Source of the DNA: an uncultured Prevotellaceae bacterium
Lineage (GTDB): Bacteria > Bacteroidota > Bacteroidia > Bacteroidales > Bacteroidaceae
Reading direction: 5' to 3'
DNA length: 7,251 nt
Assembly (NCBI GenBank): GCA_902477365.1
Contig: CABSGW010000129.1
Span: 1 to 7,251 of the forward strand
Part shown: positions 1 to 5,764 of the stretch, in pieces
Position numbering within the stretch: the first letter of the stretch is position 1
How the letters are laid out: every line of letters starts with the position of its first letter
The notes under the pieces: model-generated
What the model was told of the DNA's origin: nothing
Database searches by the model: none
What the model saw: the letters and a program-made list of their open reading frames with translations, nothing else
Program-made: the position numbers and the translations under genes

Positions 1-19
1 GATGAACGTGCCGTTCATC
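1..19. repeat. 8-bp inverted repeat at the window edge
   Basis: GATGAACG and CGTTCATC form a perfect 8-bp inverted repeat around a 3-nt loop, 29 bp beyond the stop codon of the DUF389 gene. It could be part of a terminator for that gene, but the sequence that would carry the U-tract lies outside the window. A minus-strand ATG at 16-18 opens a frame reading MNGTFI to the edge. In the plus direction a frame reading MNVPFIGLLL ends at 34. Either could be a real neighbouring gene, and the fragment is too short to decide. Confidence 0.3.
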
Positions 20-47
20 GGGCTGTTGCTTTAAGGGGAAAGTGGTA

Positions 48-1391
48 CTAATTGACTGCCACAACAAGGTGTAAGCTATCAGCTTTAATACGTACAGCCA
101 ACCATCGGCGCAACGTTTCGGCACGCTGTACATCGGGTCTCTTGTCGAAAGCTATAACCGCCTGCGTAAAGCTGTCCCTATGCCCGTCTTGATAATATTG
201 TATAACAGGCGACAGCGTCAAGCTTCTCGTCTCCGGATATAGCTCTTTCAACTCCGTCATCACCTCGCCTCCGGCATTCTCGTAACGCTTATAACCATTC
301 AAATCTTTTTCAAGTGTCCGAATACGTTCGGACTGTTCCTGCAAAAGCAAGGTCTTCTGCGCTTGTAAATTATGATTGGTTAATAGCGCTACGCTGTCGC
401 GCTGATTACCCTGAATCACCGACAAGCGGGTATCAGCTAGCCTGAAGAAACGCAAGTTGTCCTCTGCCTGCCGAATCTGTTCATTTGTGATTTCGCGGCC
501 AATCACCACCACCCGGATCTCGCGTTTCGAGAAATTGACCGTACGCGATATAATCTGGCTTCCCGGCCAGTTCAGCTCCGCTTGCACAAACTTCTCTGCA
601 TTGGTTTCAAATATGGTACTCCGCACAATACCGTAAGTCATATACACCGAAGGCCCCATTGTCAATATCACAATTGCAATGATAGACTGCCGAACCCGTT
701 TCTCCCGACGTGTATCCACAAACACCTTCTTCGGGAATTTCATGGTACGCACGCCTAAAAAAGTTGCAGCACTAATAAATACGGTATTAATGAAAAACAA
801 GTAAAAAGCACCCAGAAAGTATAACCAATGTCCCGTTGCCAATCCGAAACCGGCTGTACACAAAGGAGGCATCAATGCAGTAGCGATAGCTACTCCGGGC
901 AACACATTGCCTTTTCCCTTCGTAGCCAAAGCCACAATACCGGCAGCCCCACCGAACAAGGCTATAAACACATCATAAATGGTAGGAGACGTGCGTGCCA
1001 ACAATTCCGATTGTGCTCCGTTGAGCGGTGTAAATGAAAAATAGATTGTTGCCGTAACAATACTGATAACTGTCGCCACCGCGTAGCTTTTCATCGAACG
1101 TTTCATCAGTTCAAAGTCATTAATCCCTACAGCCAACCCCATACCGATAATGGGCCCCATCAATGGAGAGATCAACATCGCACCGATAATTACCGCCGTG
1201 GAGTTGACATTCAAACCTAAAGAAGCCGTAAAGATGGCAAATATAAGCACCCATAAATTAGCGCCTTTAAATTCAACTCCTTGCTTAATGGCATCGACAG
1301 TCGCCGAAACCGGTTCCATGTCGCGCCGTAAATCGAAATAATCTCCGAAGAACTTACGCAATGAAGCGCGCAATGTAGACTTCTCACTCAT
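48..1391 (-). CDS. DUF389 family integral membrane protein
   Basis: This 447-residue protein matches the DUF389 (TIGR00341-like) family of bacterial membrane proteins, whose biochemical function is not established. After a soluble N-terminus (1-43), about seven hydrophobic segments follow, near residues 45-62, 65-90, 102-120, 139-157, 163-186, 188-214 and 236-257. The conserved glycine/proline-rich motifs GAMLISPLMGP (70-80) and ALMPPLC (172-178) lie in the membrane part. The rest (about 260-447) is soluble and contains a probable coiled coil near 340-370. I chose the ATG at 1391 (MSEKS...) because an upstream in-frame TTG at 1427 lies inside the -7 promoter element, so it would not be transcribed. 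The resulting leader is short (about 25-30 nt) and lacks a clear Shine-Dalgarno sequence, as is usual in Bacteroidota. The gene is divergent from the barrel gene and appears monocistronic in the visible part. Family assignment is firm; role unknown. Confidence 0.9.
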   Translation of the reverse strand: MSEKSTLRASLRKFFGDYFDLRRDMEPVSATVDAIKQGVEFKGANLWVLIFAIFTASLGLNVNSTAVIIGAMLISPLMGPIIGMGLAVGINDFELMKRSMKSYAVATVISIVTATIYFSFTPLNGAQSELLARTSPTIYDVFIALFGGAAGIVALATKGKGNVLPGVAIATALMPPLCTAGFGLATGHWLYFLGAFYLFFINTVFISAATFLGVRTMKFPKKVFVDTRREKRVRQSIIAIVILTMGPSVYMTYGIVRSTIFETNAEKFVQAELNWPGSQIISRTVNFSKREIRVVVIGREITNEQIRQAEDNLRFFRLADTRLSVIQGNQRDSVALLTNHNLQAQKTLLLQEQSERIRTLEKDLNGYKRYENAGGEVMTELKELYPETRSLTLSPVIQYYQDGHRDSFTQAVIAFDKRPDVQRAETLRRWLAVRIKADSLHLVVAVN

Positions 1392-1424
1392 TGTTCCAAT
1401 CAATACTTTTGTTAAACATTGATA

Positions 1425-1456
1425 CAAAGGTATTCAATTTAAATGAATGCGACAAA
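1425..1456 (-). promoter_or_regulatory. Bacteroidota-type promoter of the DUF389 gene
   Basis: Read on the minus strand, TTTG (1453-1456) is followed after 20 bp by TACCTTTG (1425-1432). This fits the Bacteroides primary sigma consensus, TTTG about 19-21 bp before TAnnTTTG. Transcription would start near 1418, giving a leader of roughly 27 nt before the ATG at 1391. This placement also excludes the upstream TTG at 1427 as the start codon. Confidence 0.75.
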
Positions 1457-1493
1457 AACCACATCGAACCATTCAGTTTTCTTATTATAATTG

Positions 1494-1501
1494 TATCTTT
1501 G
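1494..1501 (+). promoter_or_regulatory. -7 element for the barrel-protein gene
   Basis: TATCTTTG is an exact match to the Bacteroidota -7 consensus TAnnTTTG. No TTTG stands 19-21 bp upstream, so the -33 part is poor and the promoter may be weak or activator-dependent. Transcription would begin near 1508, about 18 nt before the GTG chosen as the start of the downstream gene. The element sits about 60 bp from the divergent promoter of the DUF389 gene. Confidence 0.5.
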
Positions 1502-1525
1502 TCTCCTATTCCAAAACCAACCTGT

Positions 1526-2515
1526 GTGAATTCATTTAAGATTCTCTTTTTTCTTCCTCTATTTATCCCGGATGCACTTGCAGCCCAAACCGTTTCGACC
1601 GACTCCACACGTTACAAAACCGTACAATACATAACCAGTGATTTTCCACCAACGCGAACACTGGACATCCAGTTTGAAGACCGTGGTGCCACCAATTATC
1701 AATTCAAGCAGGACGGCGCCATGTACGAAAAAGGAATACTTCGAGAAAACGCGGTAGTCAAGGTTACAGCCAATATCCCCACTTGGTATAACAAGCATTT
1801 CATCTTGCTGACCAACCTGAAATACCAATGCTATCACCGATCATTCGACCACATCAAAACCTCCAACTCCATTTATACAGAGTCTTTCCACAGTAATAAA
1901 ACAGACTATCACCACTTTGAAACGGCATTAAGTCTTGTTCATAACACCCACCTCTTCGGCAAGCCGTTGGCTTGCATGGCCAATGTGTCATTTGACGGTT
2001 CACACAAAGGATACGAACGAGCCCAAGCCTCTCTGATGGCTACGATGGTACTCACCAGAAACCACCGAACATTAACCACCTTGGGACTTATCTATCTAAC
2101 CAATATGGGCGGATTATTCCCCGTATTACCCATTTTCTCGTATGCCCACAAACCGACTAATTCCTCTTGGATCATTGACATAGCCCTACCCCGTCATCTA
2201 TATTTCCGAAAAAACGTATTGAAAAACGGACGCCTATCCCTAGGCAGCCTGCTGGACGGGGAACGTTTCTATCTATACCCTAATGTAGCCTCGCTACCAC
2301 GCAAGTGCTACTTTGTGCAAAACTTCATTAAAACCGAAGCCATGTATGAACATAAGTTAGGGAAACATATTTACCTGACCGGACACGGAGGCTGTTCCTT
2401 CACCTTCCGTAGCCGACTGTACAATAAGAAACAAATAAACAAAGACCCGGTGTTCACCTACACGCAACATCCTTCGGTCTATCTGAATGTAGGAATCTCG
2501 TACAACCTTTTCTAA
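1526..2515 (+). CDS. Exported putative outer-membrane beta-barrel protein (DUF6268-like, tentative)
   Basis: The predicted product has 329 residues with an N-terminal signal peptide: a basic residue at K5, a hydrophobic core (residues 6-14) and an A-L-A-A cleavage region, probably cut after A20. There is no lipobox cysteine. The mature part has no long hydrophobic helix but many short strands with alternating aromatic and polar residues, and it ends in the strand SVYLNVGISYNLF. A terminal phenylalanine is typical of barrels inserted by the BAM machinery. From memory it resembles Bacteroidales proteins grouped as DUF6268, for instance around YITSDFPPTRTLDI (35-48) and FGKP (144-147), but I cannot verify this. 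The frame is open upstream to 1391, with no ATG before residue 66. GTG at 1526 is preferred because it begins a proper signal peptide just downstream of a -7 box. No substrate or function can be inferred. Confidence 0.75.
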   Translation: MNSFKILFFLPLFIPDALAAQTVSTDSTRYKTVQYITSDFPPTRTLDIQFEDRGATNYQFKQDGAMYEKGILRENAVVKVTANIPTWYNKHFILLTNLKYQCYHRSFDHIKTSNSIYTESFHSNKTDYHHFETALSLVHNTHLFGKPLACMANVSFDGSHKGYERAQASLMATMVLTRNHRTLTTLGLIYLTNMGGLFPVLPIFSYAHKPTNSSWIIDIALPRHLYFRKNVLKNGRLSLGSLLDGERFYLYPNVASLPRKCYFVQNFIKTEAMYEHKLGKHIYLTGHGGCSFTFRSRLYNKKQINKDPVFTYTQHPSVYLNVGISYNLF

Positions 2516-2541
2516 CGCCCCTATACCTTTTTACCAAAGAA

Positions 2542-2580
2542 AAGTAAAGCTGCCTCTTTGCGAGACAGCTTTGCTTGTTT
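2542..2580. terminator. Bidirectional terminator between convergent genes
   Basis: AAAGCTG (2546-2552) pairs with CAGCTTT (2566-2572). The stem extends outward through a T/G position to AAG/CTT (2542-2544 and 2574-2576), and inside there is a further CTC/GAG pairing. A T-rich run follows in the plus direction (GTTTTAT) and another in the minus direction (ACTTTTCTTT). It lies in the 100 bp between the stop codons of the plus-strand barrel gene and minus-strand groL, so it probably serves both. Confidence 0.75.
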
Positions 2581-2615
2581 TATAAATCCTAAGTGGAATG
2601 TGTGTGCTACTGATA

Positions 2616-4253
2616 TTACATCATGCCACCCATACCGCCCATTCCCGGAGCACCCATCGGCATCTCAGGCTTGTCTTCTTTCTTATCGCATACTACGCAT
2701 TCTGTTGTCAAGAACATACCTGCAACCGAAGCGGCATTTTCCAATGCGATACGTGCTACCTTAGCAGGGTCTACCACACCGTCGGCACGCAAGTCGCCAT
2801 AAGTTTCGGTCTTGGCATTGTAACCAAAGTTACCTTCGCCTTCGCGTACCTTGTTTACAACCACTGCACCTTCCAGACCTGCATTTGAACAGATTTGGCG
2901 CAACGGCTCTTCAATGGCACGACGAACAATAGCGATACCGGTTGTTTCATCGGCATTCACACCTGTCATACCCTCAAGTACCTTCTGTGCACGGATGTAA
3001 GCTACACCACCGCCAGTCACGATACCTTCTTCGATGGCTGCACGTGTAGCGCAAAGTGCATCGTCACAACGGTCTTTTTTCTCTTTTTGTTCTGCCTCAG
3101 AAGCAGCACCCACTTCCAGCACACATACACCGCCAGACAACTTAGCCAAACGCTCTTGCAGTTTTTCTTTGTCGTAAGAAGAAGTTGTGTTCGCGATTTC
3201 GTTCTTGATCTGGTTAATGCGATCTTCGATGTTAGCTTTTGCACCGGCACCGTTTACAATAGTTGTATTGTCTTTGCTTACGGTCACTTTCTCGGCGGTT
3301 CCCAACATTTCGATGGTAGCCTGCTCCAGTTTCAAACCTTTCTCTTCAGAGATCACTACACCACCTGTCAACACGGCGATATCTTCCAACATCGCTTTGC
3401 GGCGATCACCAAATCCAGGAGCTTTAACGGCACAGATTTTCAACTGTGTACGCAAGCGGTTAACAACCAATGTTGTCAAAGCTTCAGAATCAACGTCCTC
3501 TGCAATAACCAACAAGGGACGACCACTCTGTACGGCAGGTTCCAAGATAGGCAGGAAATCTTTCAGATTAGAGATCTTCTTGTCGTAAATCAGGATATAA
3601 GGTTTCTCCATGATGCAAGCCATCTTCTCGGTTTCGGTCACGAAGTAAGGAGACAGATAACCACGGTCAAACTGCATACCCTCAACGGTTTTCAGCACCG
3701 TTTCACGTCCTTTGGCATCTTCGATGGTAATCACGCCATTCACGGTTACGGCACGCATTCCGTCTGCAATCAGTTTTCCAATTTCAGGGTCATTGTTAGC
3801 CGATACGGTTGCCACTTGTTCAATCTTCTCATAGCTTTGGTCTACAGCCTCAGCCTGTTCTTTGATGTTAGCCACAACAGCCTGCACAGCTTTGTCAATA
3901 CCGCGTTTCACATCCAGCGGATTAGCGCCCGCTGCAACGTTCTTCATACCTTCGGTCAGGATTGACTGAGCCAACACAGTAGCAGTTGTGGTACCATCAC
4001 CGGCGTCATCACCCATTTTGCTGGCAACACTCTTCACCAACTGTGCACCCGCATTCATAAATGCGTTATCCAACTCAATTTCTTTGGCAACCGACACACC
4101 GTCTTTGGTGATACGCGGAGCACCGAATTTTTTGTCGATAACTACGTTACGGCCTTTAGGACCGAGTGTCACTTTTACAGCATTAGCCAATGCATCCGCA
4201 CCTTGTTTCAGAAGGTCGCGCGCCTCAACATCATATTTAATTTCTTTAGCCAT
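2616..4253 (-). CDS. groL: Chaperonin GroEL (Hsp60), 60 kDa subunit
   Basis: GroEL forms the double-ring ATP-dependent folding chamber in the cytoplasm, capped by GroES. The full-length 545-residue protein has every expected landmark: nucleotide-binding LGPKGRN (30-36), TKDG (49-52, D51), GDGTTT (85-90, catalytic-loop D86), DDAL (397-400, the D398 ATPase position), the family signature AAIEEGIVTGGG (405-416), VVDP (493-496, D495), and the flexible tail GMGGMGGMM. Equatorial, intermediate and apical domains (apical about 190-375) are all intact. It lies 42 bp downstream of groS with no terminator between, so the two are cotranscribed. No Shine-Dalgarno is evident before the ATG. Unusual is the number of cysteines, eight (C213, 274, 377, 396, 401, 455, 519, 522), including a CVVC motif just before the acidic tail. 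It is almost certainly the housekeeping chaperonin. Confidence 0.98.
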   Translation of the reverse strand: MAKEIKYDVEARDLLKQGADALANAVKVTLGPKGRNVVIDKKFGAPRITKDGVSVAKEIELDNAFMNAGAQLVKSVASKMGDDAGDGTTTATVLAQSILTEGMKNVAAGANPLDVKRGIDKAVQAVVANIKEQAEAVDQSYEKIEQVATVSANNDPEIGKLIADGMRAVTVNGVITIEDAKGRETVLKTVEGMQFDRGYLSPYFVTETEKMACIMEKPYILIYDKKISNLKDFLPILEPAVQSGRPLLVIAEDVDSEALTTLVVNRLRTQLKICAVKAPGFGDRRKAMLEDIAVLTGGVVISEEKGLKLEQATIEMLGTAEKVTVSKDNTTIVNGAGAKANIEDRINQIKNEIANTTSSYDKEKLQERLAKLSGGVCVLEVGAASEAEQKEKKDRCDDALCATRAAIEEGIVTGGGVAYIRAQKVLEGMTGVNADETTGIAIVRRAIEEPLRQICSNAGLEGAVVVNKVREGEGNFGYNAKTETYGDLRADGVVDPAKVARIALENAASVAGMFLTTECVVCDKKEDKPEMPMGAPGMGGMGGMM

Positions 4254-4295
4254 GATTTTCTATGTTAAAAAAGTTCAACTATGTTCTTACTAAAA

Positions 4296-4568
4296 TCAGC
4301 CGATAACAGCCAACACATCACTCTGACGCATGATGAGGTATTTTTCACCATCCAGTTCAATCTCGGTTCCGGCATATTTACCATACAACACGGTGTCTTC
4401 TGCCTTCAATACCATCTCTTCGTCTTTTGTTCCGTTACCAACAGCCAATACTTTACCTTGCAAGGGTTTTTCTTTTGCTGTGTCAGGAATAATAATACCG
4501 CCAATGGTTTTCTCTTCTGCGGGAGCAGGAGCAATCAGTACTCTGTCTGCTAATGGTTTAATGTTCAT
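4296..4568 (-). CDS. groS: Co-chaperonin GroES (Hsp10)
   Basis: GroES forms the heptameric lid of the GroEL chamber. The 90-residue protein has the family N-terminus with the PLADRVLI core (5-12), the mobile loop around residues 17-34 with the hydrophobic GGIII contact that docks onto GroEL apical domains, the PLQGKVLAVGNG segment (35-46) and a C-terminal strand ending SDVLAVIG. It is slightly shorter than the 97-residue E. coli protein but complete. It is the first gene of the groS-groL operon. Its ATG overlaps the stop codon of a possible 11-codon upstream ORF (ATGA arrangement), and the A-rich leader has no Shine-Dalgarno at the usual distance. No CIRCE inverted repeat (TTAGCACTC-N9-GAGTGCTAA) is present upstream, so HrcA/CIRCE control is unlikely. 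Confidence 0.97.
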   Translation of the reverse strand: MNIKPLADRVLIAPAPAEEKTIGGIIIPDTAKEKPLQGKVLAVGNGTKDEEMVLKAEDTVLYGKYAGTEIELDGEKYLIMRQSDVLAVIG

Positions 4569-4600
4569 AGTTTGTATTTTTTATGTTTTACACGTTTCAT
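4565..4600 (-). CDS. Possible 11-codon leader ORF overlapping the groS start
   Basis: A minus-strand ATG at 4600 opens the frame MKRVKHKKYKL. Its TGA stop shares bases with the groS ATG, an ATGA overlap typical of translational coupling. AGAAGG stands 9 nt before this ATG, the best Shine-Dalgarno-like match around the operon start. The peptide is very basic (six lysine or arginine among eleven residues). The A-rich leader would produce lysine codons by chance, so expression is unproven. It would lie within the leader if transcription starts near 4646. Confidence 0.3.
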   Translation of the reverse strand: MKRVKHKKYKL

Positions 4601-4652
4601 GTTTATCTGCCTTCTATCGGGGAAGACACCTTCTCTACTGCGAAAACCGTGC

Positions 4653-4682
4653 CAAACCGTTTTTGCCCGTAATACAGACAAA
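4653..4682 (-). promoter_or_regulatory. Weak candidate promoter for groS-groL
   Basis: On the minus strand, TTTG (4679-4682) is followed after 18 bp by ACGGTTTG (4653-4660). The latter keeps the TTTG half of the -7 consensus but lacks the TA, and spacing is one base short. It would start transcription near 4646, a leader of about 78 nt. No better match was seen between groS and the kduI terminator. A chaperonin operon may use a non-standard sigma factor, so the true promoter could be elsewhere. Confidence 0.3.
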
Positions 4683-4706
4683 AAAGAACGACAATTTGAC
4701 AGCCTA

Positions 4707-4732
4707 CTGCCACGAGTCATTCATAATGGCAG
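4707..4732. repeat. CTGCCA-N14-TGGCAG inverted repeat upstream of groS
   Basis: CTGCCA (4707-4712) and TGGCAG (4727-4732) form a 6-bp perfect inverted repeat, the half-site centres 20 bp apart, upstream of the candidate groS promoter. The geometry would suit a dimeric regulator, but a 6-bp repeat can arise by chance in 290 bp and no known operator matches. Confidence 0.25.
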
Positions 4733-4768
4733 AAATATCTGTCTCCAATCAGCCCACACCCGTCAGCA

Positions 4769-4786
4769 CCGTACTGGGCAGTACGG
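4769..4786. repeat. Perfect palindrome CCGTACTG-GG-CAGTACGG
   Basis: Two 8-bp arms are perfectly complementary around a GG spacer. The palindrome directly abuts the kduI terminator stem, which starts at 4787. The octamer ACTGGGCA occurs in it (4773-4780) and again 22 bp on, in the left arm of the terminator (4795-4802). It could be an operator, a second hairpin that backs up the terminator, or a remnant of a duplicated hairpin. Confidence 0.55.
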
Positions 4787-4835
4787 AAAAACCGACTGGG
4801 CATCTTGTTGTAACGAGATGCCCAGTCGGTTTTTT
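4787..4835. terminator. Strong 19-bp-stem terminator of the kdu operon
   Basis: The left arm (4787-4805) and right arm (4816-4834) are perfectly complementary over 19 bp, with a 10-nt centre that can pair partly. The GC core ACCGACTGGGC is flanked by A5 on one side and T6 on the other, so it is a rho-independent terminator on both strands. It begins 28 bp beyond the kduI stop codon, and its minus-strand function is to end the kduD-permease-kduI transcript before the groS leader. Confidence 0.92.
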
Positions 4836-4862
4836 ACAAATCAGGCTATATCAAACAGCCGA

Positions 4863-5762
4863 TTACTTCAGTTCGGTAGGTTTCACTCCATCCATGTCTC
4901 CGTAATCCAGGTTCTCGCCGGCCATACCCCAAATAAAGGTATAGTTACTGGTACCTGCACCTGAATGGATTGACCACTCTGGCGAGATGACAGCCTGCTC
5001 GTTATGCAACCAAATGGGGCGTGTTTCCTGCGGTTCTCCCATAAAGTGGCAGACAGCCTGTCCCTGAGGCACCTCAAAGTAGAAGTAAGCCTCCATGCGG
5101 CGCGAGTGTACATGGGCAGGCATGGTGTTCCATACGCTACCGGGCTTCAGTTCGGTCATACCCATTTGCAACTGACAACTGGGAACCGTTTTATTGACAA
5201 TCAACTGATTAATAACGCGTTCGTTTGATTCGTTGGCCGATCCGGCTTTGATGATTGTCGCATCCTTTAACGTGATTTTCTTCGTAGGATAAGACATATG
5301 TGCCGCAGCCGAATTAAAGTAGAAACGGGCCGGTTTGCTTGCATCTTTCGACGAGAAATAAATCTCGTGCGCACCGCTACCCACGTAAAGCGCTTCTTTA
5401 TACTTCAACTCATATTCCTTGTCACCCACTTTCACCGTTCCGTCACCACCAACATTTACGATGCCTATTTCGCGACGATGCAGGAAGTTAGGCGCTTTCA
5501 ACGGATCTATGGCCTCCAATTTCAGTGCTTTGGTAACAGGCAACGCTCCACCAATCACAAAACGGTCGTTCAACGAATAGGTCATGTGCACTTGATCATT
5601 GGCAAACAATGTTTCAATGGCAAAGTTACTACGCAGACGCTGTGTGTCATACGTCTTCACATCACTCGGATGACAGGCATGGCGCAACTCATAATGTGTA
5701 TAACCCTGCGCTGCTACCTGGAGCGAAAGAAAAAGGCTCACGGCCAAAATCATTTTTCTCAT
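4863..5762 (-). CDS. kduI: 5-dehydro-4-deoxy-D-glucuronate isomerase with signal peptide
   Basis: KduI interconverts 5-keto-4-deoxyuronate and 2,5-diketo-3-deoxygluconate, a step in pectin and glycosaminoglycan breakdown. The cupin-type metal site is intact: H217, H219 and E224 in PAHVHSRRMEAY, and H266 in SIHSGAG. These lie exactly 21 residues after H196, H198, E203 and H245 of the 278-residue E. coli enzyme as I recall it. The family blocks CQLQMGMTEL (196-205), GSVWNTMP (208-215) and YTFIWGM (274-280) are also present. The 21 extra N-terminal residues are a clear signal peptide: RK at 2-3, hydrophobic core from 4 to 14, and V-A-A|Q cleavage after A18. The enzyme is therefore predicted to be periplasmic, whereas characterised KduI are cytoplasmic. 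No cysteine sits at a lipobox position. Its ATG is 2 bp after the permease stop codon, so the genes are cotranscribed and probably coupled; it is last in the operon, before a strong terminator. Confidence 0.95.
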   Translation of the reverse strand: MRKMILAVSLFLSLQVAAQGYTHYELRHACHPSDVKTYDTQRLRSNFAIETLFANDQVHMTYSLNDRFVIGGALPVTKALKLEAIDPLKAPNFLHRREIGIVNVGGDGTVKVGDKEYELKYKEALYVGSGAHEIYFSSKDASKPARFYFNSAAAHMSYPTKKITLKDATIIKAGSANESNERVINQLIVNKTVPSCQLQMGMTELKPGSVWNTMPAHVHSRRMEAYFYFEVPQGQAVCHFMGEPQETRPIWLHNEQAVISPEWSIHSGAGTSNYTFIWGMAGENLDYGDMDGVKPTELK

Positions 5763-5764
5763 AC

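Noticed and set aside
1..47. Partial genes at the left edge (minus-strand MNGTFI from 18, or plus-strand MNVPFIGLLL ending at 34)
   Set aside because: Six to ten residues cannot identify a gene, and both readings pass through the same inverted repeat.
1392..1427. Longer DUF389 protein starting at TTG 1427
   Set aside because: The added codons start within the exact -7 element TACCTTTG, upstream of the expected transcription start; the ATG at 1391 begins the usual soluble N-terminus.
2895..3965. 356-codon open frame on the plus strand opposite groL
   Set aside because: It is fully antisense to an intact, strongly conserved groL. Its product is rich in Cys, His, Phe and Thr in the way reverse-strand readings of a biased gene often are, and it resembles no family I know.
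4569..4862. CIRCE/HrcA operator or small RNA gene in the groS-kduI gap
   Set aside because: No TTAGCACTC-type repeat is present. The terminator could end a plus-strand RNA, but no plus-strand TAnnTTTG element was found in the gap.
4330..4905. 191-codon plus-strand frame spanning the groS antisense strand, the groS-kduI gap and the kduI end
   Set aside because: It runs antisense through groS and through the bidirectional terminator, has no promoter match and no recognisable protein features.
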